Below are positions 8,951-18,456 of a stretch of 64,000 nt of DNA, in pieces. Below the pieces are notes generated by a model that saw nothing but the letters and a program-made list of their open reading frames with translations, was not told where the DNA came from and did no database searches. Each line of letters opens with the position of its first letter. Positions within the stretch are counted from its first letter, which is position 1. The DNA lies in the NCBI RefSeq assembly GCF_015291645.1, contig NZ_CP030055.1, positions 7,214,501-7,278,500 on the forward strand, given 5' to 3'. This DNA is from Bradyrhizobium sp. CCBAU 53340. Lineage in GTDB: Bacteria; Pseudomonadota; Alphaproteobacteria; Rhizobiales; Xanthobacteraceae. The position numbers and the translations under genes were made by a program.

Positions 8951-9007
8951 CTTGATACGGTAGCGTATCAAGCCGGAGGCGCGTTAGCAATACGGCAACG
9001 TATCAAG
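8951..9007. promoter_or_regulatory. TetR-type operator pair between divergent genes
   Basis: Site 1 (8951-8972) is a perfect inverted repeat, CTTGATACG-GTAG-CGTATCAAG (9-bp arms, 4-bp spacer). Site 2 (8986-9007) keeps the right arm CGTATCAAG exactly and five bases of the left arm (ATACG), with the same 4-bp spacer. The centres are 35 bp apart. They lie between the thioesterase start (8926) and tetR start (9027), as expected for autoregulation and control of the divergent operon. Confidence 0.72.
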
Positions 9008-9026
9008 AACCGGTGAGGCTTCCTTC

Positions 9027-9575
9027 ATGAATGACGGCAGAGGCGACGTCTGGGTCGAGGCGGGGTTCAAGGAGCTCGCCCGCGCCGGCGTCGAGGGCGT
9101 ACGGGTCGAAGTGCTCGCCAAGAATCTGGGGGTCACGAAGGGCGGCTTCTACCGCCGGTTCGCCGATCGCGCTGCGCTGCTCGAGGCCATGCTGGTGCAC
9201 TGGCGTGAGGGCCGTTCGGCGTCGATCGCGCAGCAGACCAGCCTCGACGGCGAGTCGCCCCGCGAACGGCTGAGAGCGGTGATCCAGCTCTATTCCGAGC
9301 GGCTCAATCCGGAAGGCATGGCGATCGAGCTTGCGATCCGGCAATGGGCGCGTTCCGACGAAAGCGCGGCGGCAGCTGTGGCGAGCGTCGATGCAGCGCG
9401 GCTCAAGCATGTGGCCGAGCTTTATCGCGCGACCGGCCTCGAGGCCGAGGAGGCGGAGGCGCAAGCCTTCCTGTTCTACTGCTTCATCTTCGGCCAGAGC
9501 CTGTTGTTCGTCGAGCGCGGCCCGCGCAAGCGCTCGCAGCTCGTGGCGAAATCGGCGGAGAAACTGTTGGACTAA
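9027..9575 (+). CDS. TetR/AcrR-family transcriptional regulator
   Basis: A 182-residue repressor. The N-terminal helix-turn-helix is VEVLAKNLGVTKGGFYRRFADRAALLEAM (about residues 27-55), with the family's invariant KGxFYxHF-like motif read as KGGFYRRF. The C-terminal ligand domain is unassigned. It is divergent from the thioesterase-lrgAB run with two matching palindromes between them, so it probably represses that operon and itself. The ligand may be an acyl-CoA. A strong hairpin follows the stop. Confidence 0.88.
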   Translation: MNDGRGDVWVEAGFKELARAGVEGVRVEVLAKNLGVTKGGFYRRFADRAALLEAMLVHWREGRSASIAQQTSLDGESPRERLRAVIQLYSERLNPEGMAIELAIRQWARSDESAAAAVASVDAARLKHVAELYRATGLEAEEAEAQAFLFYCFIFGQSLLFVERGPRKRSQLVAKSAEKLLD

Positions 9576-9583
9576 AAGAAGAA

Positions 9584-9604
9584 GGCCGGAGCTTGGCTCC
9601 GGCC
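9584..9604 (-). terminator. Rho-independent terminator for the minus-strand gene
   Basis: Perfect hairpin GGCCGGAGC-TTG-GCTCCGGCC. Read on the minus strand it is followed by TTCTTCTTTT, so it best terminates the small secreted-protein gene ending at 9624. It can also act for tetR. Confidence 0.75.
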
Positions 9605-9623
9605 TCGGCGTCATCTTGAAGCC

Positions 9624-10124
9624 TCAGGCGGCGCCCTTCAGCTTCTTGTTGCATTCGCTGTAATAGCCGCCCCCCTTCTCGATCCACTTCAGGCCGCCAT
9701 TGCCGTTGGTGGTCTTGTTGGCATTGTACTGGTCGACGCAGGTGTGGAGGCGAGCCTTGCCGGCACTCTCCTTGGCATATTTCGGATCGACCGCGTTCGG
9801 GAAGATCGCGGGGCCTGCCGGCAGGCTCGGCGCCGGAGCAGCGGCGGGGGCCGCCTCCTTCTTTGCCGTCGTGGTCGGCGCAGGGGCCGGTGGGGGCGCA
9901 GCCGGGGCAGCCGCAGTCGGCGCAGCAGCGGGCGTCGCGTCGGCGCCGCACTGAGCCTTGCGGAAGTCATTCCATTTCATCGTGCCGAGCGAGCCGTCCT
10001 TCTTGGCGGCCTGGTATTTCGCGCTGCACTCCTGCGAGGTCAGCGCCTGCGCCGGCGCGCTCGCCACCAGCGCGGCAACGCCCGACAGCGCAATCGCACA
10101 CAACAATTTGGCTTGAATGGTCAT
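9624..10124 (-). CDS. Conserved secreted protein with duplicated Cys motif and Ala/Pro linker
   Basis: A 166-residue protein with a Sec signal peptide (cleavage likely after PAQA, residue 27). Two small Cys-containing modules follow: LTSQECSAKYQAAKKDGSLGTMKWNDFRKAQC and, near the C-terminus, a C-x-D-Q-Y segment ending SECNKKLKG. A roughly 45-residue Ala/Pro linker separates them. Function is unknown. Similar short modules are common in Bradyrhizobium secreted proteins. A terminator lies just downstream. Confidence 0.75.
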   Translation of the reverse strand: MTIQAKLLCAIALSGVAALVASAPAQALTSQECSAKYQAAKKDGSLGTMKWNDFRKAQCGADATPAAAPTAAAPAAPPPAPAPTTTAKKEAAPAAAPAPSLPAGPAIFPNAVDPKYAKESAGKARLHTCVDQYNANKTTNGNGGLKWIEKGGGYYSECNKKLKGAA

Positions 10125-10314
10125 CCTTGGTCTCCCTCAGGGAAGCAAAACGAGGATTGCTATCCTAGCGTGTCGCGGACTTCCGACAAGGAAGCGATGG
10201 CGCCCGGCGCCAAAATATAGTGATCCCGCCGTTCAGGTTTATTCATGTCGCGTTCAGCAACGCGGGCCGACGTTCGGCTCCCTTCGCAAAATCTCGCAAG
10301 AAGAGTGCAACACC

Positions 10315-10590
10315 ATGACCCTCGCCTCCCGCCTCGCCGTCGTCGCCATTGCCTCCCTGTTCGCCACCGGCACCGCCTTCGCGCAGACCGCGGCGCCGGC
10401 CGCCAAGACCGATGCCACCACGGCCACCGACAAGAAGGCGCCGAAGGAGCGCTCGGCCGAATCGCTCGATTGCTCCAAGCAGGCGGACGCCAAGGGCCTG
10501 CACGGCAAGGAGCGCAAGAAATTCCGTTCCGAATGCATCAAGTCGGCGAAGGCCGGCGGCACTGCCGCACCCGCCGCGGACAAAAAGTAA
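10315..10590 (+). CDS. PsiF-repeat periplasmic protein
   Basis: A 91-residue protein with a signal peptide (MTLASRLAVVAIASLFATG, cleavage near AFAQ) and one PsiF repeat: ESLDCSKQADAKGLHGKERK followed by FRSECIK. PsiF proteins were named as phosphate-starvation-inducible in E. coli, and their biochemical role is unknown. ATG 10315 gives a clean signal peptide. The longer frame from 10117 does not. No Pho box was recognised upstream. Confidence 0.85.
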   Translation: MTLASRLAVVAIASLFATGTAFAQTAAPAAKTDATTATDKKAPKERSAESLDCSKQADAKGLHGKERKKFRSECIKSAKAGGTAAPAADKK

Positions 10591-10691
10591 ATCCGTCACA
10601 ATTCGCTCCCTCGCTTTTGGCGAGAGGCGCACGCATTGCGGTATGACGAGCCTGCAATTGTGCGCCTCTCGCCGATTTGCGATAAGGTGGC

Positions 10692-11777
10692 GTGAAGCAA
10701 ATCACCGCCTCCCTTCCGTTTGAATGGCCTAGCCGTGCCAAGATTTTGAGCACCGCGGAGACGCTCCTGATCGGTGCGGCCGGCGGCCTGGTATTTCTGC
10801 TGGCAGGCCTTCCGGGCGGTCTGATCTCGGGCTCGATGATCGCGGTCGGGATCGCCGCGATCGCCGGACGCCAGCTTGCGGTGCCGCCGCTCCTGACCCA
10901 GACCGTGCTGGTGCTGCTCGGCATTTCGCTGGGCTCGGTTGTCTCTCGCCATCTGATCCAGCAGGTCAGCGCCTATCCGCTGACCATCGGGCTATTGGCG
11001 CTCGCTACCTTCTGCTCGACCTTCGGCTCCAGCTATTACCTCCAGCGCATCCATGGCTGGGACCGCACCTCGGCCTTTCTCGCCGGCAGCCCCGGCGCGC
11101 TGTCGCAGATCACGATTTTGGCGGTCGAACGCGGTGCCGACCTGCCGGGCATCGCAGTCGTGCAGACCATGCGCGTGATCATACTGACCGCCGCGCTGCC
11201 GATGGTCCTGGCGATCGCGGGGGTCGCCCCTTCCGTTTCACCGTCGCTGACGACGGCGATTGCCTCGCCACTCGATCTCCTGGAGCTGGTCGCCGCTTCG
11301 CTGGCGGCATCGCTTGTGCTGCGGCTGATCAGGTTTCCGGCGAGCTGGATGTTCGGCGCGATGGTCGCCTCCAGCGTGCTGCATGGCGCAGGCTGGGTCG
11401 AGGGCGGTTTGCCGAACTGGGTGCGCGGCGTCGCGCTGGTCGGCATCGGCGCGCTGATCGGCAGCCGCTTTGCCCGGATGCGGATCAAGACGCTGACCGG
11501 CCATATCAATGCGGCGCTTGGCTCGTTCGCGGTAGCCATCGCCGTCTCCGCCATTTTCGTCGGCATCGTGGCGCTGACCACGCAGGTGAAGTTCTCCGAC
11601 GTCGTCGTTGCGTTTGCGCCCGGCGCGATGGATGCGATGCTGGCGCTGGCACTGACGCTGCACATCGACCCGATCTTCGTCGGCGCTCACCACCTCTCGC
11701 GCTTCGTGTTCGTGACGATCGCGACCCCCGGCATCGTGCACCTGTTCGGCCGGCCGCAGGATGACGTGGACGATTAG
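10692..11777 (+). CDS. AbrB-family membrane protein (putative ammonia monooxygenase-like)
   Basis: A 361-residue polytopic protein of the AbrB/'ammonia monooxygenase' family (PF05145 type), built from a duplicated hydrophobic module. Each half has a Gly-rich helix pair: GLPGGLISGSMIAVGIAAI and later FPASWMFGAMVASSVLHG. The SPGALSQITILAVERGADLPGIA block is typical. It starts at GTG 10692 with AAGGTGG just upstream. The transported or sensed compound is unknown; it does not encode a true ammonia monooxygenase. Its 3' end overlaps the convergent PNPOx gene by 4 bp. Confidence 0.83.
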   Translation: MKQITASLPFEWPSRAKILSTAETLLIGAAGGLVFLLAGLPGGLISGSMIAVGIAAIAGRQLAVPPLLTQTVLVLLGISLGSVVSRHLIQQVSAYPLTIGLLALATFCSTFGSSYYLQRIHGWDRTSAFLAGSPGALSQITILAVERGADLPGIAVVQTMRVIILTAALPMVLAIAGVAPSVSPSLTTAIASPLDLLELVAASLAASLVLRLIRFPASWMFGAMVASSVLHGAGWVEGGLPNWVRGVALVGIGALIGSRFARMRIKTLTGHINAALGSFAVAIAVSAIFVGIVALTTQVKFSDVVVAFAPGAMDAMLALALTLHIDPIFVGAHHLSRFVFVTIATPGIVHLFGRPQDDVDD

Positions 11778-12403
11778 CTCTCGTCCGCTGTCGCCTGCCC
11801 TTGCAGCGCCGCAACCTGGGCCTCGAGCTCCGCAATCCGCTGGTCTCTTGCCGCCAATGCCGCAGCGACGTCGGGCGCGTCGAACTTCTGCGGAATGTGC
11901 TGCGGACAATTGCTGTCCCAGGCGGCGATCTTGAACACGATCACCTGCTCGGGCCGCGCCCGGTATCCCTTCGGCATCAGCGCCTCCGTCAGCGCATCGT
12001 CGTCCTCGACCACGCGTGCCTCGCCCCAGATCTTCACCCGGCGGCGATGGGCGTAGTCCATCAAGAAGATGTAGGCCTTGGCGTTCTCCGAGAGATTGCC
12101 CTGGGTGAGGTACTGCTGGTTGCCGGCATAGTCGGCGAAGGCCAGCGTCTGCTTGTCCAGCACTTTCAAAAAGCCCTTCGGCCCGCCACGATGCTGGATG
12201 TAGGGCTGCCTGTCGGACGAGGCCGTTGCGAGGTAGAAGCTGTTGGCATCGGCAAGGAAAGCCTCGAGATTCTCGTCGACCTCGGTGCGCCAGCCGCGCT
12301 GCTCGACGCGGCCATAGTGCTCGCGGGAGCCCTTGCGCGCCTGAATCGCCTTCACGACGGGGGTGAAGGCCACATCGCTGGCATAGGCATGAACTGCGGT
12401 CAT
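11774..12403 (-). CDS. Pyridoxamine-5'-phosphate-oxidase-like flavoprotein
   Basis: A 209-residue protein of the PNPOx-like split-barrel family. Conserved segments are FYLATASSDRQPYIQHRGG (the FMN-binding strand) and GEARVVED. A C-terminal helical tail (AALAARDQRIAELEAQVAALQ) looks like a short coiled coil. ATG 12403 is chosen for its GGAG 9 nt upstream. Members act on FMN or F420 with varied substrates. It is divergent from a LysR regulator, which may control it. Confidence 0.83.
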   Translation of the reverse strand: MTAVHAYASDVAFTPVVKAIQARKGSREHYGRVEQRGWRTEVDENLEAFLADANSFYLATASSDRQPYIQHRGGPKGFLKVLDKQTLAFADYAGNQQYLTQGNLSENAKAYIFLMDYAHRRRVKIWGEARVVEDDDALTEALMPKGYRARPEQVIVFKIAAWDSNCPQHIPQKFDAPDVAAALAARDQRIAELEAQVAALQGQATADES

Positions 12404-12489
12404 CGGAATGTCTCCAGAAAATTCCGGCGCATTGCTGCGTCTTTCGCTGGCTAAAATGGACTCTTCGGGCATCAAAACAATCTGGCCGC

Positions 12490-12518
12490 TTGACACTTCA
12501 TCGTTGCAATATATGCAA
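12490..12518 (+). promoter_or_regulatory. Putative LysR promoter and T-N11-A operator
   Basis: TTGACA (12490-12495) is followed by a perfect inverted repeat TTGCA-ATATA-TGCAA (12504-12518), a classic LysR T-N11-A box overlapping the expected -10 region. It ends 8 bp before the ATG at 12526, which has no Shine-Dalgarno, so the transcript may be nearly leaderless. It probably serves autoregulation of the LysR gene and perhaps the divergent PNPOx gene. Confidence 0.5.
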
Positions 12519-12525
12519 TAATGGC

Positions 12526-13410
12526 ATGGATCGCCTCGAAGCCATGCACGTCTTCGTCACTGTCGCCGATCTGCGCGGCTTTGCGCCGGCCGCGCGGAAG
12601 CTGCGGCTGTCACCCTCGGCCGTGACACGGCTGATCGCAGCGTTGGAGGAGCATCTCGGCGCACGACTGCTGCAGCGAACCACGCGGCAGGTGAGACTGA
12701 CCGACGTCGGCACGCGTTACCTGGAACGCGCCCGGCGGATCCTCGCCGATATCGAGGAGGCCGACGGCTCGGCGCGGGAGGAGCGCAACCGGCCGAGCGG
12801 GCGTCTCGTGGTGTCGGCGCCGGTCGGCTTCGGCCGGCTGCATGTCGGGCCGGTCATGACCGCCTACCTCAAGCATTATCCCGAGGTGGCCTGCGAACTG
12901 AGGCTCTCGGACAACCTTGTCAACCTCGTCGAAGACGCCGTCGATGCCGCGGTGCGGATCGGCCATCTCGCCGACTCCTCGCTCGTCGCCCGCCAGGTCG
13001 GCGACATGCGACGGATCACGGTGGCAACGCCGGGCTATTTGAGGCGCCATGGCGAACCGAAGACGCCCGAAGCGCTGCGCGAGCATCAGACGATCCAGTT
13101 TGGTCCATCTGCGAGCTGGCACTTCATGCAGGACGGCCGCGACATCGAGGTGACGCCATCTCCACGCTTCACCAGCAACAGCGCCGATGCCGCCCTGCAA
13201 TATGCCGAGGCCGGCGGCGGCATCACGCGCGTACTGGCCTATCAGGCCGCAGAAGGGCTGAAGCGTGGACGGCTCAGAATCGTGCTGGCGAAATACGAGC
13301 AGCCGGCCCTGCCGATCCATATCGTCTATCCGACCTCGCGCCTGCTCTCCGCCAAGGTGCGCGCGTTCATCGATCTCGTGGTGGAGACGACGGATTGGAA
13401 GTTTGGGTAG
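12526..13410 (+). CDS. LysR-family transcriptional regulator
   Basis: A 294-residue regulator. The N-terminal winged HTH is MDRLEAMHVFVTVADLRGF followed by AARKLRLSPSAVTRLIAALE (residues 1-60). The C-terminal effector domain has the CrgA/AaeR-type pattern (VRIGHLADSSLVARQVG, then VATPGYLRRHG). ATG 12526 yields the canonical N-terminus; the TTG at 12490 is the likely -35 box instead. It is divergent from the PNPOx gene and convergent with a thioesterase (2 bp apart). Confidence 0.88.
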   Translation: MDRLEAMHVFVTVADLRGFAPAARKLRLSPSAVTRLIAALEEHLGARLLQRTTRQVRLTDVGTRYLERARRILADIEEADGSAREERNRPSGRLVVSAPVGFGRLHVGPVMTAYLKHYPEVACELRLSDNLVNLVEDAVDAAVRIGHLADSSLVARQVGDMRRITVATPGYLRRHGEPKTPEALREHQTIQFGPSASWHFMQDGRDIEVTPSPRFTSNSADAALQYAEAGGGITRVLAYQAAEGLKRGRLRIVLAKYEQPALPIHIVYPTSRLLSAKVRAFIDLVVETTDWKFG

Positions 13411-13412
13411 AT

Positions 13413-13832
13413 TCAGCCCTTCTTCGGCACCACGCGGAACGTCCCGCTCGCCCGCGCGACCGGGACGCCATCGGCCTTGATCAGGCTCTGCGCGAAGCAG
13501 ATCGTCTTGCCGGTCTTGATCACGTCGCTCTCGATCGAGCACCATTGGCCGATCTCAGCCGAGCCGACGAAATCGATCGACAGCGAGACGGTCACGAATG
13601 AGATGGTCCAGTTCGTCACCTGGGCGCAACTATAGCCCATGGCATTGTCGGCGAGCGCGGCGATCAGCCCGCCATGGATCAGGCCCCGGCCGTTGGTGTG
13701 CGGTCTTGCCAGCCGCAGGCCGATGATGACGGCGCGGTCGGTCTTCCTCGCGTAGAGCGGCTCCCACGGTTCGGTCATCGGGCTCTTGCGGGAGAGCGGC
13801 TCGAAGCCCTCGGGGATGTCGGTCATGGTCAT
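13413..13832 (-). CDS. PaaI-family hotdog thioesterase
   Basis: A 139-residue hotdog protein. The motif NGRGLIHGGLIAALADNAMGYS carries the HGG and the acidic residue on the central helix. Likely a broad acyl-CoA thioesterase. A second in-frame ATG two codons in (13826) is equally possible. It is the third PaaI/4HBT-type thioesterase in 6 kb, and its neighbours do not fix a substrate. Confidence 0.82.
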   Translation of the reverse strand: MTMTDIPEGFEPLSRKSPMTEPWEPLYARKTDRAVIIGLRLARPHTNGRGLIHGGLIAALADNAMGYSCAQVTNWTISFVTVSLSIDFVGSAEIGQWCSIESDVIKTGKTICFAQSLIKADGVPVARASGTFRVVPKKG

Positions 13833-13950
13833 GCGCGTCTCGCGTTGCTGATTGCCAGCATTGAACGCGATGGACGAGACCGACGCATCAATTACAAAGT
13901 TTTAAACGGGATTTGCGCGGGCGTTTGAAACGGGCGGGGCCGCATCGACA

Positions 13951-14048
13951 GTGCCATAGGGTGGGCAAAGCGAAGCGTGCCACCAACTTTCTCAATCGTG
14001 AAGAGGTGGTGGGCACGGCGCTTCGCGCCTTTGCCCACCCTACGGCAC
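13951..14048. repeat. Dispersed inverted repeat with 20-bp arms (GTAGGGTGGGCAAAG type)
   Basis: Outer arms GTGCCaTAGGGTGGGCAAAG and CTTTGCCCACCCTAcGGCAC match at 19 of 20 positions. Between them a second GCGAAGCG/CGCTTCGC pair and CCACCA/TGGTGG extend the fold. From memory, this family is scattered between genes in Bradyrhizobium. Here it sits between the divergent thioesterase start and the pobA stop. Confidence 0.75.
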
Positions 14049-14052
14049 CGTC

Positions 14053-15291
<1,239 letters not shown>

Positions 15292-15304
15292 TTATATCAT
15301 ATAA
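15292..15304. promoter_or_regulatory. Palindromic operator 1 in the pobA/TRAP intergenic region
   Basis: Perfect palindrome TTATAT-C-ATATAA, 70 bp upstream of the pobA start. Read on the minus strand with flanks (CGTTATA-N3-TATAAT) it resembles the inverted repeat upstream of the enoyl-CoA hydratase operon (CGTTATA-N3-CATAAC at 19125). A shared MarR- or TetR-type regulator encoded elsewhere is inferred. Confidence 0.5.
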
Positions 15305-15406
15305 CGGTTGGGAAAAAGGGGAGGTTGGTCGCCCGGGCCGCGACAAATCCATGCAACATCGCTGACGTAGATGACGCACCAGTTCCGGCTTGAACGCGCC
15401 GGCCAA

Positions 15407-15426
15407 TTAGATAACATGTTAACTAA
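15407..15426. promoter_or_regulatory. Palindromic operator 2 upstream of the TRAP operon
   Basis: A 20-bp near-perfect palindrome TTAG-A-TAACATGTTA-A-CTAA (only one symmetric pair fails), 58 bp before the dctP ATG. Size and symmetry suit a MarR-family dimer. In Rhodopseudomonas the comparable locus is controlled by the MarR-type CouR; that this site binds such a protein is inference. Confidence 0.55.
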
Positions 15427-15483
15427 CGAGACCGGGCCATCGAAGCCCGTCGTCGAAAAAAGAGAAAGAGGGAGAGACACGTG

Positions 15484-16500
15484 ATGAGGAAAGCCTGTCT
15501 GGCTTTGCTGCTGGCAGCAAGCGTGAGCCCTGCGTTCGCGCAGGACAAGACCGTCGACCTGAAGGTCTCGCACTGGGTGCCGGCCTCGCATCCGCTGCAG
15601 AAGTCGCTGGAAGACTGGGTCGCCGCGGTGAACAAGGATTCCGGCGGCACGATCAGCGGCAAGGTGTTTCCGGCCCAGCAGCTCGGCAAGGCCTTCGACC
15701 ATTACGACATGGCGCGCGACGGCATCGCTGACGTCACCTATGTCAATCCCGGCTACCAGCCCGGCCGCTTCCCGATCATCGGCGCCGGCGAATTGCCATT
15801 CCTGATCTCCGACGCCAAGGGCGGTTCGGAAGGTCTGGATGCCTGGTACCGCAAATATGCCGAGAAGGAGATGAAGGACGTCAAATACTGCCTCGCCTTC
15901 GTCCACTCGCCCTCCTCGTTCCATTCCAAGACCAAGAAGATCGTGATGCCAGAGGACGTGAAGGGCATGAAGATCCGCCCCGCACACGCCACGATGGCAA
16001 ACTTCGTCACCTCGCTCGGCGGCACCAACGTACAGTCGTCCGCGCCTGAAGTGCGCGACATCATCGAGCGCGGCGTCGCCGACGCGGTGACATTCCCCTG
16101 GGGCTCGCTGGTGCTGTTCGGCATCGACAAGGTGACCAAGTACGACATGGATGCGCCGCTCTACACCACGACCTTCGTGTTCGTGATGAACAAGGACAAG
16201 TACAATGCGATGTCCGACAAGCAGAAGGCCGCGATCGACAAGAACTGCTCGACCGAGATGGCCGGCGTGGTCGGCGAGCACTGGGGCAAGTTCGAGGATT
16301 CCGGTATCGACAAGGTGAAGGCGGAAGAAGGTCACGAGGTCTACAAGCTGACGCCGGACCAGACCGCCGCCTGGAAGAAGGCCGCCGAGCCGCTGGTCAA
16401 GACCTGGGCCGACGGTGCCAAGAAGGCCGGCGCCGATCCGGATGCCGCGCTGGCGGAGCTGAAGGCCTCGCTGAAGAAATACAACGCGCTGGCGGAGTAG
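15484..16500 (+). CDS. dctP: TRAP transporter substrate-binding protein DctP family (aromatic-acid importer)
   Basis: A 338-residue periplasmic protein with a signal peptide (cleavage near AFAQD) and the DctP fold: LKVSHWVPASHPLQKSLEDW, the conserved Arg in VKGMKIRPA, and FPWGSLVLFG. It binds a carboxylate substrate and delivers it to DctQM. A GTG directly precedes the ATG; ATG 15484 is preferred with AGGGAGA upstream. The neighbours (pobA, DUF3237, hydroxycinnamoyl-CoA pathway) point to p-coumarate or a related aromatic acid, as for TarP of Rhodopseudomonas palustris. That assignment is by context. Confidence 0.88.
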   Translation: MRKACLALLLAASVSPAFAQDKTVDLKVSHWVPASHPLQKSLEDWVAAVNKDSGGTISGKVFPAQQLGKAFDHYDMARDGIADVTYVNPGYQPGRFPIIGAGELPFLISDAKGGSEGLDAWYRKYAEKEMKDVKYCLAFVHSPSSFHSKTKKIVMPEDVKGMKIRPAHATMANFVTSLGGTNVQSSAPEVRDIIERGVADAVTFPWGSLVLFGIDKVTKYDMDAPLYTTTFVFVMNKDKYNAMSDKQKAAIDKNCSTEMAGVVGEHWGKFEDSGIDKVKAEEGHEVYKLTPDQTAAWKKAAEPLVKTWADGAKKAGADPDAALAELKASLKKYNALAE

Positions 16501-16536
16501 CCGTGCATCGATGAGGAGCGCACGGTCTATCGTCTC

Positions 16537-16560
16537 CCTCTCCCCGCTTGCGGGGAGAGG
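16537..16560. repeat. REP-like palindrome CCTCTCCCCGC-TT-GCGGGGAGAGG
   Basis: Perfect 11-bp arms with a 2-nt centre in the dctP-dctQ gap. Palindromes of this form recur in rhizobial intergenic DNA. At this place it may stabilise the upstream dctP message and lower read-through to the permease genes. Confidence 0.7.
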
Positions 16561-16612
16561 CGAAAGGCCGCGCCGGGCTGAAAGCAAGAATGACGTCAAA
16601 CAGGACAGTCTC

Positions 16613-17122
16613 ATGAAGCGCGCCTGGATGGATCGCTTTATCGACACCATCGAATGGATCGCGGCCGCCTTCGTCGGCATCGTCGCGCTCGACATCTTTC
16701 TGTCGGTGCTGCTGCGCAACACGCTGAACTATTCGATCCCCGACAGCTTCGACATCGGCCGCATGCTGCTCGGCATCCTCATTTTCTGGGGAATCGCCGC
16801 AACCTCCTATCGCGGCACGCACATTACGGTCGACCTGGTCTGGGGCAATGTCGGACCGCGCTACCAGCGCTGGATCGACGTGTTCGCGACGCTGGTGCTG
16901 CTGTTCGTCGTCACCGTGCAGACCTGGACGCTGTTCGACAAGGTGCGCGGCACCTATAACGACAACGTCCAGACCTTCGACATGCACATGCCGACCTGGC
17001 CATTCTTCGCGGTCGCCTGGATCGGCGACGTCTCGGCCGTGCTGCTGATCGCGATCCGCACTTACCGGCTGATTTTCCATCCCGAAGACATGCACGACCC
17101 CAAGCTGAAGGCGACGGAGTAA
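16613..17122 (+). CDS. dctQ: TRAP transporter small permease DctQ
   Basis: A 169-residue inner-membrane subunit with four hydrophobic segments. The family motif is GTHITVDLVWGNV, preceded by FWGIAATSYR. It couples the binding protein to the large permease DctM. ATG 16613 is chosen since the longer frame from 16511 runs through the REP palindrome. Two nt separate it from dctM. Confidence 0.88.
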   Translation: MKRAWMDRFIDTIEWIAAAFVGIVALDIFLSVLLRNTLNYSIPDSFDIGRMLLGILIFWGIAATSYRGTHITVDLVWGNVGPRYQRWIDVFATLVLLFVVTVQTWTLFDKVRGTYNDNVQTFDMHMPTWPFFAVAWIGDVSAVLLIAIRTYRLIFHPEDMHDPKLKATE

Positions 17123-17124
17123 AC

Positions 17125-18444
17125 ATGAGCACCGATGCCGTCGCCATTATCGGCTTCGTTTCCCTGTTCGCATTGATGCTGCTGCGCGTGCCCGTCGGCA
17201 TGGCCATGGGCCTCGTCGGCGTCTCCGGCTTCTCCTATCTGGTCGGTGCAACACCGGCGCTGAAGCTGGTCGGCCAGACCTCGATGCGCACGGTGACCGA
17301 CTACACCTTCGGCGTCATCCCGATGTTCCTGCTGATGGGCTCCTTCGTCAGCAATTCCGGCATGAGCCGCGAGCTATTCCGCGCCGCCAACGGCTTTGTC
17401 GGGCACTTGCGCGGCGGGCTCGGCATCGCCACCGTCGGCGCCTGCGGCGGCTTTGCCGCGATCTGCGGCTCATCGGTTGCGACCGCCGCAACCTTCTCCG
17501 CCGTCGCGTACCCAGAGATGCGCCGGTTCGGCTATCCGCAGTCGTTTGCGACTGGCGTGATCGCCGCCGGCGGCACGCTGGGCGCAATGCTGCCCCCCTC
17601 TACCGTGCTCGCGGTCTATGGCATCATCACCGAGCAGGACATCGGAAAACTCTTCATCGCCGGCATCATCCCGGGCCTGCTGGCGATGACCATGTACATG
17701 ATCACGATCTTTCTGATCGGCTATTTCCGGCCCGACTTCCTGCCCAAGGGCAAGGTGCTGCCATGGCGCGAGCGCTTCGCGGGCCTGAAGGACATCTGGG
17801 CGCCGGTGCTGCTGTTCGTGTTCGTGATCGGCGGCCTCTACGGCCTGCCCTTCCTGCCGCGTTTCACCCCGACCGAGGCCGGCGGTGTCGGCGCCACCGG
17901 TGCGTTTATCATCGGCATGGTCACGGGACGGCTCGACCGCGAGAAGGTACTGGCCTCGCTGCTCCAGGCGACGCGCACCGCGGCCGCCGTGTTCACCGTG
18001 CTGATCGGCGCGCTTATTTTCGGCTACTTCCTGACGGTGACGCAGACGCCGCAGAAGGTGACGGAATTCCTGACCGGCCTTGGCCTCGGCCCCTACGGCG
18101 TGCTGGCGCTGATCATGGTGATGTATCTCGTGCTGGGTTGCCTGATGGACGCGATGGCGATGATCATCCTGACGGTGCCGATCATCTTCCCCGTGATCAC
18201 GCATCTCGGCTTCGATCCGATCTGGTTCGGCGTCATCATCGTGATGACGGTCGAGCTCGGCCTGATCCATCCGCCTGTTGGCATGAATGTCTTTGTCATC
18301 AAGAGCGTGGTGAAGGATGTCTCCTTCTCCACCATCTTCAAGGGTGTGATCCCGTTCGTGGCGACGGACCTCGTGCGCCTCGTGATCCTGATCGCGTTCC
18401 CGCTGCTGGCGACGTGGCTGCCGACGCGGATGATGGCGCATTGA
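17125..18444 (+). CDS. dctM: TRAP transporter large permease DctM
   Basis: A 439-residue polytopic permease (about 12 spans) that drives Na+- or H+-coupled uptake. Typical blocks are LLRVPVGMAMGLVGVSGF, GSSVATAATFSAVAYPEM, AAGGTLGAMLPPSTVLAVYG and IHPPVGMNVFVIKS. GGAG lies 6 nt before the ATG inside the end of dctQ, so the two are translationally coupled. Confidence 0.92.
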   Translation: MSTDAVAIIGFVSLFALMLLRVPVGMAMGLVGVSGFSYLVGATPALKLVGQTSMRTVTDYTFGVIPMFLLMGSFVSNSGMSRELFRAANGFVGHLRGGLGIATVGACGGFAAICGSSVATAATFSAVAYPEMRRFGYPQSFATGVIAAGGTLGAMLPPSTVLAVYGIITEQDIGKLFIAGIIPGLLAMTMYMITIFLIGYFRPDFLPKGKVLPWRERFAGLKDIWAPVLLFVFVIGGLYGLPFLPRFTPTEAGGVGATGAFIIGMVTGRLDREKVLASLLQATRTAAAVFTVLIGALIFGYFLTVTQTPQKVTEFLTGLGLGPYGVLALIMVMYLVLGCLMDAMAMIILTVPIIFPVITHLGFDPIWFGVIIVMTVELGLIHPPVGMNVFVIKSVVKDVSFSTIFKGVIPFVATDLVRLVILIAFPLLATWLPTRMMAH

Positions 18445-18456
18445 GGGGGCGAGACA

